The translations under genes and the position numbers were made by a program. The notes beneath the pieces were generated by a model. It was not told the DNA's origin and did not search any database. It was given only the letters and a program-made list of their open reading frames with translations. 64,000 nt of DNA. Origin: Nocardiopsis quinghaiensis. Its GTDB lineage: Bacteria; Actinomycetota; Actinomycetes; Streptosporangiales; Streptosporangiaceae. The stretch covers positions 29,830 to 93,829 of the forward strand of contig NZ_ML703337.1 in NCBI RefSeq assembly GCF_008638365.1, written 5' to 3'. Below, piece by piece: positions 44,058 to 51,774 of the stretch. The first letter of the stretch is position 1; every line of letters begins with the position of its first letter.

Positions 44058-45014
44058 TCAGTGGCGCTGTGATCGGCGGTTGTGCGGGTCGTGCTCGGCG
44101 GTGATCCGGGCGGAGGTCTCCTCGCCCAGGCGCACGTACTTGCCCAGGGTGGCCAGGTGGGCGTGGCGGGACTTGGCCTGGAGCTCGGGGGCGCTGCGCC
44201 CTTCGGCGGCCAGGTGCTTGAGGGCGGAGTGGCGCAACTGGTGCAGGGTCCACCCCTTCCGGTGCGGGTCGTACTTCTTCGAGGTCTGCTTGAACAGGTA
44301 CTCCGCGCGCGGGTAGGACAGCCGCCCGCGCCCGGTGGTGGGGTCGACGTCGGCCAGGGCGCGGGCCCGGGCGCCGGAGGCCGCCGAGCGGCGGTCGGAC
44401 AGGAACACCGGACCCGTGGCGCGCCCGGCCAGCAGGCGCGGCAGGAGCCGGGCGGTGGGGGTGGCCCAGTGCACGTACTCGATCGCACCTCCCTTGGAGC
44501 GCACCCTGGCCCGGCGCATCGCCATGTCCAGATCCCTCACGTCCAGGGTGAGGATCTCCTCGGCGCGGGCGGCGGTCTCGTAGAGCATCCGCCACAGCAC
44601 CTTCTCGCGCAGCCCCACGGTCGGGTCGGCGAACAGCGCCTCCAGCCGGGAACGGGGGATGGCCTTGTCGCCGCGGCGCGGTTCCTTGCGGCGCTCCAGC
44701 AGCCGGGTGGGGTCCTCCTCCAGTACCTGGCGGCGCGCGCAGTAGGCGGCGAAGGAGCGCAGGGCAGCCAGGTGCTTATTCCACGTCGCCGGCGCGGCAC
44801 CCTCCCAGCGGGCCATGGCTGCGGCCGCCGCCTGCGGGGTGAAGGCGACCGCGACCGGCGCGTGGGGGCCGCCCACGGCCGTGCTCGCCAACACGGTGAG
44901 GGTCTGGGTGTAGGCGCGGTGGGTGTGCGCCTGGCTGCGGAACCGGTCCAGGAAGTCGGCGCTGGCCCGGGCCAGGGTGAGCGCGCCGGGCTGGGGCAGG
45001 GAGTGGACGGTCAC
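44058..45014 (-). CDS. XerC/D-like tyrosine recombinase
   Basis: The 318-residue protein has an N-terminal SAM-like domain (ASADFLDRFRSQAHTHRAYTQTLTVL and TWNKHLAALRSFAAYCARR, residues 15-105) and a catalytic domain with Arg (ETAARAEEILTL), Lys region, HxxR (LHQLRHSALKHLA), His (SRHAHLATLGKYV) and the Tyr nucleophile in GKYVRLG. It lacks an arm-binding domain, so it resembles Xer and transposon or cassette recombinases rather than phage integrases. The upstream region carries three copies of TGTGACAGAGAA, two of them as an inverted pair with a 7-bp centre. It is separate from the main integrase at 31.5 kb. Confidence 0.88.
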   Translation of the reverse strand: MTVHSLPQPGALTLARASADFLDRFRSQAHTHRAYTQTLTVLASTAVGGPHAPVAVAFTPQAAAAAMARWEGAAPATWNKHLAALRSFAAYCARRQVLEEDPTRLLERRKEPRRGDKAIPRSRLEALFADPTVGLREKVLWRMLYETAARAEEILTLDVRDLDMAMRRARVRSKGGAIEYVHWATPTARLLPRLLAGRATGPVFLSDRRSAASGARARALADVDPTTGRGRLSYPRAEYLFKQTSKKYDPHRKGWTLHQLRHSALKHLAAEGRSAPELQAKSRHAHLATLGKYVRLGEETSARITAEHDPHNRRSQRH

Positions 45015-45367
45015 GAGACCTCCGGCATGTGACAGAGAACGTTATGGAGTCGCCTCCGACGCCCAGAGGCCGCACCCCAGGCCGCGTAGGGCGCGGTCGG
45101 GCCTATGTGACAGAGAATATGTCATTCTCTGTCACAAGCCGAAGTGCTCCCCTTCGCGCGCTCTGGTGGAGACAGCGGATCCTCCGGAGAATTTGATGCT
45201 CCGTGCCGTGGCGCCAAAAGTAGGTTCTTGTGCACCTGAGCTTGTATGCAGGTTCTGCCTCACTGGGAGCTAACCATTGATCTTCTTCCATTGCTACCGC
45301 CACAGCATCTCTTACCTTCCGTCAAACCATGTGGACTTCTCCCGCTGGGGAGCTTAGCCTCGCAGCC
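45015..45367. other. Intergenic region with recombinase-associated repeats
   Basis: No gene is supported here. The half proximal to the recombinase holds the TGTGACAGAGAA repeats. The distal half is AT-richer and leads to a TAGCCT -10-like hexamer seven bases before the next ATG (45368), another leaderless geometry. Confidence 0.55.
45028..45136. repeat. Three TGTGACAGAGAA elements, two forming a 12-7-12 palindrome
   Basis: Direct copies start at 45028 and 45106, and an exact inverted copy occupies 45125-45136. The pair at 45106-45136 gives perfect 12-bp arms around a 7-bp spacer, the geometry of a tyrosine-recombinase core site; the single copy lies 14 bp before the recombinase start. An operator role is the main alternative. 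Confidence 0.7.
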
Positions 45368-46195
45368 ATGGATCCACAGATCTCAGACAAGCCAATCGTC
45401 GTCACACCGGCAGAGACACGCGAACGTCTCTTGGAGAAGGCCCGGCGTAAGAAGACACCGCTGCGCCGGGGGTTCGTCCAGGCCCCTCCCGGATCGGATA
45501 ACCGTGAGGGGCCGCTCGCGCAGTTCGTCAGCAACAGCGACCGGCGCGGGCTGTTGGCCTACCTGCTGGTGCTGGCTGTGACCAGTGCCGAGGATTCGCA
45601 GGACGGTTGGACCACGACCCGTGACAGCCTCGTGTGGGCACGCGCACTGGACTTCACCGAGACCGCCACCGAATCCTCAGCCCGCACCGCAGTTCGGAAA
45701 GCTTTTGCCCGCCTGGAGGAGCGCAAGCTGCTCATATGCGCCCACACGGGCAAGAGCAGCAGGGCCTCGGTGACACTACTGCGTGAGGACGGCAGCGGGA
45801 CCCCTTATACCCACCCCGGGAAGAAGGAGGGCCCTGATGCCAAAGCAGAAGGCCGCTACTTCCAGATCTCCAACCGTCTCTGGACAGACGGATACGTCGA
45901 CGGCCTCGGCCTTCCCGCCATCGCCATGCTGCTTGTCCTTCTTGCTGAGCGCGGCGCGCGTACAGACGCTCTCCGGCTGGAGCAGATGCCTGACTGGTAC
46001 GGCTGGTCGGCCGACAGCGCCGCTCGTGGGCTCAAACAGTTGGAGGAGGCCAAGATCGTGACGACGGACAAGGTCTACCGGAAGGAGCCTCTTCTAGCGC
46101 AGGGATGGACTGCGGTCAACACCTACGCGGTGGAGCCGCCTTTCGGGCCAACACGCTCCAACCGATCGAAGGGAGGTGATGAATCCGATGTGTGA
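45368..46195 (+). CDS. Winged-helix protein, possible element replication or regulatory protein
   Basis: I do not recognise this 275-residue protein with certainty. Two winged-helix-like regions are visible: residues about 45-145 (RRGLLAYLLVLAVTSAED, then SARTAVRKAFARLEERKLLICAHTG) and about 165-250 (FQISNRLWTDGYVDGLGLPAIAMLLVLLAER, then MPDWYGWSADSAARGLKQLEEAKIV). Paired winged helices occur in plasmid initiators and in some actinobacterial element proteins. The start at 45368 is preceded by TAGCCT at leaderless spacing. An ATG at 45329 would add 13 residues. Its 3' end overlaps a small membrane-peptide gene. Confidence 0.65.
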   Translation: MDPQISDKPIVVTPAETRERLLEKARRKKTPLRRGFVQAPPGSDNREGPLAQFVSNSDRRGLLAYLLVLAVTSAEDSQDGWTTTRDSLVWARALDFTETATESSARTAVRKAFARLEERKLLICAHTGKSSRASVTLLREDGSGTPYTHPGKKEGPDAKAEGRYFQISNRLWTDGYVDGLGLPAIAMLLVLLAERGARTDALRLEQMPDWYGWSADSAARGLKQLEEAKIVTTDKVYRKEPLLAQGWTAVNTYAVEPPFGPTRSNRSKGGDESDV

Positions 46196-46319
46196 ACAAG
46201 ACAAGCCGGGTTCGAAGCGCGGGTTGCTGCTCTCGGCTCTGCTGACCGCTTTCTCGATCATCAGGACAACCCTGTGGCTAATTCGTAGGTCCGACGACCT
46301 GACCAACTGGTTCCGCTAA
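46179..46319 (+). CDS. Small single-pass membrane protein
   Basis: An ORF of 46 codons starts at ATG 46179 (or ATG 46188) inside the end of the preceding gene, just after GGGAGG at 46171-46176. It encodes MNPMCEQDKPGSKRG, a hydrophobic helix LLLSALLTAFSIIRTTLWLI and a short polar tail RRSDDLTNWFR. The overlap and the ribosome site support translational coupling. The spacing favours the second ATG, which would give 43 residues. No family is recognised. Confidence 0.5.
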   Translation: MNPMCEQDKPGSKRGLLLSALLTAFSIIRTTLWLIRRSDDLTNWFR

Positions 46320-46437
46320 AGGAGGCTGGAGGTCGCCGGACCAGGCAATCGGGGACTCGCGCGAAGCTCGCCAGCAGGAGCGCGGGTCCCCTTCTCATGC
46401 TCGCTGAAGTCCAGTGGTATGTCCACAAGAGACCTGG

Positions 46438-46454
46438 TGACACACGTTGTCGCT
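46438..46454. repeat. TGACA-type box upstream of pentapeptide gene 3
   Basis: TGACACACGTTGTCGCT resembles, on the opposite strand, the GCGACAGCGTTGTGTCA part of the box at 37362-37383. It lies 84 bp before the gene 3 start, and similar boxes follow the gene at 47886-47901 and 47908-47929. Confidence 0.45.
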
Positions 46455-46537
46455 GCTGGGGACAGCCTCAATAGTTCTAGCGTCTACCGGGTATGGTCGC
46501 TGGTCGACTCCGGAGCGGGCGGTCTACCGTGACCGCT

Positions 46538-47839
46538 ATGCGTTCACTCTTTCGCCGCCATCGGAGCCGTGTCGCTAGCCTCGCTACGGCTCTCCTGGGG
46601 GGCACGGTGCTTGTCGTCACCGTTTGGCCCCTGGTCTCCTTCCTGGTTGGTCGACTACCCGAAGCCGTGTCGCTCGCGCAAGTCTCGGGCGTGACGCTAG
46701 GTGCCGCTGCCTTCATTGTCGGTCTGGTGTGGGCCTCACGAATCTTCTGGCGGTTGGCATGGTTGATCATCGCCGCATGGGCAACAGCGATCGCAGTGGC
46801 GGCAGGACTCATGTTCGCCAGCTGGCTGGTTGTGGGATCTCCAGGGCTAACGGAGATGCCCTCACTCTCACCCCAGGACTTGGACACCCTCGCTACACGA
46901 GCTTTCGCAGTCGTGGCCGGGTTGGGCGGTGTCGCCTTCTTGGTGATCGCCTACCGGCGCCAACGCACCACCGACAGCGCCGAACAGCGCGAAGAAACCA
47001 AGTTGTTCACCGACAGGTTCACTACCGCCAGCGAGCATTTGGGAGACGAGCATGCCGCAGTCCGACTGGCTGGGGTGCACGCCCTGGCACGCCTAGCGGA
47101 CGACGCTCCTGCCCGCCGCGATGACTTGGTGCAGATGGTGATCGACGTCCTCTGTGCCTACCTGCGCATGCCCTACACGACTGCACCTGGAGCAAACGAG
47201 GACTTCGAAGTACGCCTCACCATCATCCGCATCATCGGCGATCACCTACGCGATCCTGAGCCCACCCGCTGGCGCGGCAAGAACTACGACTTCACCGGCG
47301 CCAGCTTTGACGGTGGTGACCTGTCCAGTGCTGTCTTCTCTGGCGGAGAAGTGTCCTTCCAAGGGGCCAGCTTCGAACGAGGCACGGTCGACTTTGGCGA
47401 GGCGAAATTCGAGGGCAGCATCGTGTCCTTCGCTGGTGCTGTCGTCCTTGGCGGCACCGTCGACTTCTTCGGAGCCGAGTTCAGGAGCAGCATCGTGTCC
47501 TTCACCGGTACACGGTTCAAGGGCGGCACTGTCGACTTCGACACCGCAGAGTTTGCTGGTGGCAGCGTTGAGCTCAGCTCAGACTTCAACGGGAGCACGG
47601 TGTCCTTCGCTGGCACACGGTTGACCGATGGTGTGGCATCGTTCCTGGGCGTCAGGAACAAGAGGGAAGGCATGGGGGCAGACTTCGTAGCTGGCACCGT
47701 GGACTTCACTGAAGCTCACGGGCCGGAACCAAGAGGGTTGCCCCATGACAAGCCTGATGTCGTTTTGCTGCCAGAGCGCTGGCAGCCAGGCACAGACCAG
47801 AAGCCAGAAACCCCGCCAGAGAGCCCTGACTCTAAGTGA
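46538..47839 (+). CDS. Membrane protein with C-terminal pentapeptide-type repeats, paralogue 3
   Basis: This 433-residue paralogue keeps the family order: basic start (MRSLFRRHRSR), membrane segments at about 18-38, 44-66, 72-95 and 120-142, then RRQRTTDSAEQREETKLFTDRFTTASEHLGDEHAAVRLAGVHALARLADD, the RLTIIRIIGDHLRD helix and a beta-repeat domain with GGTVDFFGAEF, GSIVSFTGTRF and GGTVDFDTAEF units. It is clearly diverged from copies 1 and 2 (about half the residues in the shared domains). TACCGT ends seven bases before the chosen ATG, the shared leaderless geometry. An in-frame ATG at 46493 lies upstream of that promoter and is rejected. Confidence 0.78.
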   Translation: MRSLFRRHRSRVASLATALLGGTVLVVTVWPLVSFLVGRLPEAVSLAQVSGVTLGAAAFIVGLVWASRIFWRLAWLIIAAWATAIAVAAGLMFASWLVVGSPGLTEMPSLSPQDLDTLATRAFAVVAGLGGVAFLVIAYRRQRTTDSAEQREETKLFTDRFTTASEHLGDEHAAVRLAGVHALARLADDAPARRDDLVQMVIDVLCAYLRMPYTTAPGANEDFEVRLTIIRIIGDHLRDPEPTRWRGKNYDFTGASFDGGDLSSAVFSGGEVSFQGASFERGTVDFGEAKFEGSIVSFAGAVVLGGTVDFFGAEFRSSIVSFTGTRFKGGTVDFDTAEFAGGSVELSSDFNGSTVSFAGTRLTDGVASFLGVRNKREGMGADFVAGTVDFTEAHGPEPRGLPHDKPDVVLLPERWQPGTDQKPETPPESPDSK

Positions 47840-47885
47840 GAACTCCTCAAAGACCGGTGATCCCTAAGCGCTGGAGGGAAGCCGG

Positions 47886-47929
47886 TGACAGACGCTGTCG
47901 CCGTTGGTGACGTTCGCGTGTCGCTCAAC
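47886..47929. repeat. Boxes downstream of pentapeptide gene 3
   Basis: TGACAGACGCTGTCGC (47886-47901) and a second box (47908-47929) ending TGTCGCTCAAC are inverted, diverged versions of the box near gene 2. Gene 3 is therefore also bracketed by this sequence family. Confidence 0.45.
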
Positions 47930-48036
47930 ACCAGAGCTCGGTGCGGACCTCGTTCAGCTTGTATGCGTCCGCAAGATCCGCCCGTGCGCGGCTACGGCAA
48001 CGTTCCTTACGAGGATTTCCCCTCGTTGATTTTCGC

Positions 48037-48054
48037 AGATCACATTGCTGATCT
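48037..48054. promoter_or_regulatory. Inverted repeat upstream of sigma-like gene
   Basis: AGATCA and TGATCT flank CATTGC in an AT-rich stretch 66 bp before the sigma-like gene. The 6-6-6 palindrome is a candidate operator; its regulator is unknown. Confidence 0.4.
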
Positions 48055-48119
48055 TCTGCTCATTTATTGCGCATCAGGTTGTGCTCCATAGAACTCCCGA
48101 CACGAAGGGAGTGATCATC

Positions 48120-48860
48120 GTGCACATCCAAGAGCGACCCTTTGAGGTGCTGCGCCGATCGGTGGAACTGCTCACCCGAGAACCGGAGCAGCCGACCCTA
48201 CCCACCTCAGACCTGGGAGAGGTCGATGCCCCACAGGTGAGTGCCGCCCAGGCCGTGGAGCTGCTCCGTCACGCTCCGGGAGAGGTGGCCGATGCCCTCT
48301 GGCACCGCCTCTTCGCCCTCTCTCGCGCGGGCGAGGCGACCTGGACGGTAGTCGCGGCCGGAGCGATGCTGCCGCGCATGGTGGTGGCCTCTTCCCGGTA
48401 CGCGCGCGTGCCCTCCCAGCACATCTGCGATGTGGAGGCGGAGATGCTGACCGCGCTGATGGAACAGGTGCAGTCCCTGCCCCCTGGGGTGAGCGATGTG
48501 GGAGCACGGCTGTGGTCGGCGGTGGCCAACACCGCCAACCGGTACGGCTACCGCCACACCCGCGACACGCGTCGGTGTGTGGAGTACAACCCCAACGCAC
48601 ATGCCACTGACCAGGCCACCGGTGGGCGGGGGCCGGTCACCGTGCTGGCCGAAGCGGTGGCCCAGGGCGTCCTGTCCCCGGTGGAGGCCGACCTGATCGC
48701 CCGCACCCGGCTAGAGCGCAGCACGTTGGCCCGGGTCTCCGAGGAGCTGGGGTTGACCTACATCACCGCACGTCGCCGGCGTCGCACGGCCGAGGAGAAG
48801 CTGACGGCCGCTTTGGAGGAGAAGAAATCTGCGGAGGCGATGAGCGCTGTCGCGCCCTGA
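48120..48860 (+). CDS. Sigma-70 region 4-like regulator of the conjugation region
   Basis: The 246-residue protein ends with a region-4-type helix-turn-helix: AVAQGVLSPVEADLIARTRLERSTLARVSEELGLTYITARRRRRTAEEKL (residues about 175-230), as in sigma factors and element-encoded regulators. The N-terminal part is helical, with no region 2 signature visible, so a true sigma factor is not proven. AAGGGA at 48105-48110 favours the GTG at 48120. It precedes the type IV secretion operon and is followed by a perfect hairpin, so it may control that operon. Confidence 0.68.
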   Translation: MHIQERPFEVLRRSVELLTREPEQPTLPTSDLGEVDAPQVSAAQAVELLRHAPGEVADALWHRLFALSRAGEATWTVVAAGAMLPRMVVASSRYARVPSQHICDVEAEMLTALMEQVQSLPPGVSDVGARLWSAVANTANRYGYRHTRDTRRCVEYNPNAHATDQATGGRGPVTVLAEAVAQGVLSPVEADLIARTRLERSTLARVSEELGLTYITARRRRRTAEEKLTAALEEKKSAEAMSAVAP

Positions 48861-48872
48861 ATTCCTCTTGAT

Positions 48873-48898
48873 GGGTGAGGAGGGATCCCTCCTCACCC
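48873..48898. terminator. 26-bp perfect palindrome after the sigma-like gene
   Basis: GGGTGAGGAGGGA is followed directly by its reverse complement, ending 12-38 bp after the stop. It can fold into a strong hairpin and separates the regulator from the transfer operon. Confidence 0.7.
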
Positions 48899-49050
48899 GC
48901 AGAGGGATCACGACAGCCGGGGCGGAGAGGGTGCCGAACGCCCACCGATACAAACCTTGATTGAAAGGAGGAGTCGGCCCTCCGCCCCGGCCTCCGATTC
49001 GCGTGTACTTCCCACATTCTGCGGGCTTTCACCGAATCGAGGTAACGGTC

Positions 49051-49407
49051 ATGAAAGCTCTCACGAAGTGCCTTCACCCGACGTTGGTGGTCTGCGCTGT
49101 GGCTGCGGGAATCGTGCTGGCCTCGGCTGACCTGGGGCCCGCCTGGGCCCAAGAGGCCGAGGATCCCGGGGTGAGCGACCTGGACACCGTCATTACCAAC
49201 ATTCGCAACTGGATCGTGGGCCTGCTGGTGGTGCTGGCTACGCTGCTGCTCACCATCGGCGGACTGCGCTACCTACTGGCCGGTGGCGACCCGGGCGAGG
49301 TCAACAAGGCCAAGGACACCCTCAAGTACTCGGCGCTGGGCTACCTGGTGGCGATCCTCGCACCGATCCTGGTGCAGATCCTGCGCGGGTTCGTGGGGCT
49401 GGGATGA
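49051..49407 (+). CDS. VirB2/TrbC-like pilin or T4SS membrane subunit
   Basis: The 118-residue protein has a signal peptide (MKALTKCLHPTLVVCAVAAG, cleavage near AWA), then a short polar segment, and two hydrophobic helices (IRNWIVGLLVVLATLLLTIGGLRYLLAGG and LKYSALGYLVAILAPILVQILRGFVG) separated by DPGEVNKAKDT. That is the VirB2/TrbC pilin layout. It opens the transfer operon; its stop overlaps the next start by four bases (ATGA). The ATG at 49051 starts the signal peptide; a longer frame from 48961 is not needed. Confidence 0.82.
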   Translation: MKALTKCLHPTLVVCAVAAGIVLASADLGPAWAQEAEDPGVSDLDTVITNIRNWIVGLLVVLATLLLTIGGLRYLLAGGDPGEVNKAKDTLKYSALGYLVAILAPILVQILRGFVGLG

Positions 49408-50846
49408 GCCTGCGCCCGTGGGCTGCGGCTGTCCTCGTCATCACCCTGAGCGGGATGGCCCTGGTGGGATCAGCCGAAGGAGCCGAGGCCGCTCCAACTC
49501 CTGCAGACGTGCCCGGGGACGAGGAGCCTTTACCGACGGATCCCCAGGAGTGCGGGACCTTCGACTACGGGTGCCGTGTGACGGTCGGCTTCTACGTCTG
49601 GGTCGCTGACTTCATCGCGGACAGCGTGGAGTTCACGATCACGCTGGCGGCCCTGCCCGCGCTGGCCACCCCGCCTCCCACCGACGGGATCAGGACTGTC
49701 TGGGGCGAGGTCCTCACCGTCGCCAACAGCCTGTACATCCTGGTGATCGTGGCCGCCGGGGTGCTGCTGATGAGCTACCAGACCGTGCAGACCTCCGCCG
49801 GGGTCAAGGAGCTGCTGCCCCGGGTGGTGTTGGCCTTCGTCACCGCGAACTCCTCGTTCCTGCTCACGGAGATGATGCGTGAGCTGGCCAACGGCATCGC
49901 CGTGAACATGCTCGATGGGGCCGTCACCGGCGACAACCTCTCCGACACGTTGGCGCGGGTGCTGGGCAATCCGAGCGGAGAGGCCCTCGTGGTGTTGCTG
50001 ATGATGCTGGCCGCCTCGATGCTGGCCTTCTTCTTCATGCTCGCGGCCATCGTCCGGATCGTGCTGTGGATCCTGCTGACCGTGGCGGCTCCCCTCGCAC
50101 TGGCCTGCCACGCCCTGCCCCAGACCGAAGGCATCGCACGCCTGTGGTGGCGGGCGATGGGCGCGCTGATGATCACCCAGATCGCCCAGGCCCTGGTCCT
50201 GCGCCTGATCGTGACCTTGTTCCTGTCCCGGGACGCCGCCCCGGACTTCATCGAGGCGGCCCAAGGCGTCATCGACGTCCTGCTGATCCTCTGCTGCATG
50301 TATGTGCTGGTGCGCATTCCCTTCTGGGCGTTCAAGCAGGTGTTCAACTACCAGAAGTCGCCCCTGGTCAAGGGAGCCAAGATCGCGGCCAGCCTGCTGG
50401 TCTTCCGTGGCCTGGGCCGGGCGTTCGCGGCCAAGAAGACCGCCGCGGCCACCACCGCCTCCCAGACAGCGAGCCGTACCCCCACCACGACACCGGCATC
50501 TCCTCCCACCCGTACGGCACAGCGGTGGCACCAGCCAGAGCTACCCAACTTCTCCGCGCGGTTGCCCTATCGACAGGACCCGCTGCCGGGGATGGACCGG
50601 CAGATCGATCGACGTGCGCAGGCGCGGTTGCGGGAACGGCGCCGCTATCACCAGCCCGAACTGCCCCGCCCGCGTCGGGTGCCGCCACCTCGCTGGCGGC
50701 AGGAGCCGTTGCCGCAGTGGCAGGAGCCGACACCGCGGCAGGAGATGCTGCCGCAAGCTCGCCGTCTGCCCCCGTCCAAACCGCGTCCTCGGCAGGACGC
50801 CCTGTTCCCACCTCCTGATCACCGCCGTCCCCGAAGGAGGCGCTGA
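49404..50846 (+). CDS. TrbL/VirB6-like polytopic T4SS protein
   Basis: This 480-residue protein has a signal peptide, a cysteine pair in ECGTFDYGCRVTV and at least six membrane segments (about 105-345, including ALVVLLMMLAASMLAFFFMLAAIVRIVLWILLTVAAPLALACHALP and a TrbL-like RLWWRAMGALMITQIAQALVLRLI). The C-terminal cytoplasmic tail of about 130 residues is rich in Pro, Arg and Gln with repeated YHQPELP/WHQPELP elements. VirB6-type proteins form the inner-membrane channel. The gene is translationally coupled to both neighbours. Confidence 0.82.
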   Translation: MSLRPWAAAVLVITLSGMALVGSAEGAEAAPTPADVPGDEEPLPTDPQECGTFDYGCRVTVGFYVWVADFIADSVEFTITLAALPALATPPPTDGIRTVWGEVLTVANSLYILVIVAAGVLLMSYQTVQTSAGVKELLPRVVLAFVTANSSFLLTEMMRELANGIAVNMLDGAVTGDNLSDTLARVLGNPSGEALVVLLMMLAASMLAFFFMLAAIVRIVLWILLTVAAPLALACHALPQTEGIARLWWRAMGALMITQIAQALVLRLIVTLFLSRDAAPDFIEAAQGVIDVLLILCCMYVLVRIPFWAFKQVFNYQKSPLVKGAKIAASLLVFRGLGRAFAAKKTAAATTASQTASRTPTTTPASPPTRTAQRWHQPELPNFSARLPYRQDPLPGMDRQIDRRAQARLRERRRYHQPELPRPRRVPPPRWRQEPLPQWQEPTPRQEMLPQARRLPPSKPRPRQDALFPPPDHRRPRRRR

Positions 50847-51773
50847 ATGTCGCGTGTACGCATGCCCGCCGATGTGGAGCGCGAGGACAAGATCCTCGCC
50901 GGGCTCACCGCCCGCCAGTTGGTGATCATCGGAGTGCCCGGGGTGGGGGTATGGGCCGCCTATTCGATGCTGGGCCACCTGGTGCCCCCGCTCGCGATGG
51001 TGGCGGTGGCGGTCCCGGTCATGGGCGCTGCGGTGGCCGCAGCCCTGGTCCAGCGCGACGGGCTGAGCCTGGACCGCCTGCTGTTGGCGGCGTTGCGCTT
51101 CGCCCGCTCCCCCAAACGCCGTGCCAGCGGTGCCTCGGATCCGCAGCCCCTCCCGTCCTGGGTGCAGGCCACCACTCCCCCCTTGCCGGCGCCGTTGACG
51201 CTGCCGGTGCACGCCATCTCCGATGACGGGGTCATCGACTTGGCCGAACACGGATGCGCTGTGCTGGTGTCGTGCTCGACGGTGAGCTTCGCGCTGCGCA
51301 CCCCCGCCGAGCAGGCCGGGCTGGTGAACGGGTTCGCCTCCTACCTGAACTCGCTCAACACCCCGGTGCAGTTCCTCATCCGTGCGGAGTCGATCCGCTT
51401 GGACCCGCTCGTGGACGCCCTCGACCGGGCCGCGCCGAGCTTGCCGCATCAGGCGTTGGAGCGTGCGGCCCGCGACCACGCCGACTACCTCGCCGAGCTG
51501 TCCCAGTCCCGGGACCTGCTGCGGCGGCAGATCGTCCTGGTGCTCACCGAGTCCGGTGACGTCGCTCATGGGGCGGTCACGGTGCGGCGCCGGGCCGAGG
51601 ACGCCGTGCGTGGCCTGGCCGCTGCCGCTTCGCGTGCCCACGTGCTCACCGGTGGCCAGGTCGCCGCGGTTCTGTCCTCCGCCGCTGACCCCGTCAGCAG
51701 GCACGCGCCTCCGGAGGGGTTGACCAGCCCTGAGGCGGTCATCACCGGCCCCGCCCACGGAAGGGAGGCGTGA
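50847..51773 (+). CDS. PrgI/VirB3-like T4SS membrane protein (SCO6880-type)
   Basis: The 308-residue product starts MSRVRMPADVEREDKILAGLTARQLVIIGVPGVGVW, a PrgI-family N-terminus with two membrane helices (about 24-42 and 46-65), followed by a soluble domain (VQATTPPLPAPLTLPVHAISDDGVIDLAEHGCAVLVSCSTVSF onward). PrgI is the VirB3 counterpart of Gram-positive conjugation systems and pairs with the VirB4 ATPase encoded next, one base after its stop. It starts immediately after the VirB6-like stop. Confidence 0.82.
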   Translation: MSRVRMPADVEREDKILAGLTARQLVIIGVPGVGVWAAYSMLGHLVPPLAMVAVAVPVMGAAVAAALVQRDGLSLDRLLLAALRFARSPKRRASGASDPQPLPSWVQATTPPLPAPLTLPVHAISDDGVIDLAEHGCAVLVSCSTVSFALRTPAEQAGLVNGFASYLNSLNTPVQFLIRAESIRLDPLVDALDRAAPSLPHQALERAARDHADYLAELSQSRDLLRRQIVLVLTESGDVAHGAVTVRRRAEDAVRGLAAAASRAHVLTGGQVAAVLSSAADPVSRHAPPEGLTSPEAVITGPAHGREA

Positions 51774-51774
51774 G

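Noticed and set aside
48961..49050. AAAGGAGG (48964-48971) as the ribosome site of an unseen gene
   Set aside because: No start codon with suitable spacing follows, and the TTG-initiated extension of the pilin frame would bury the clear signal peptide starting at 49051.
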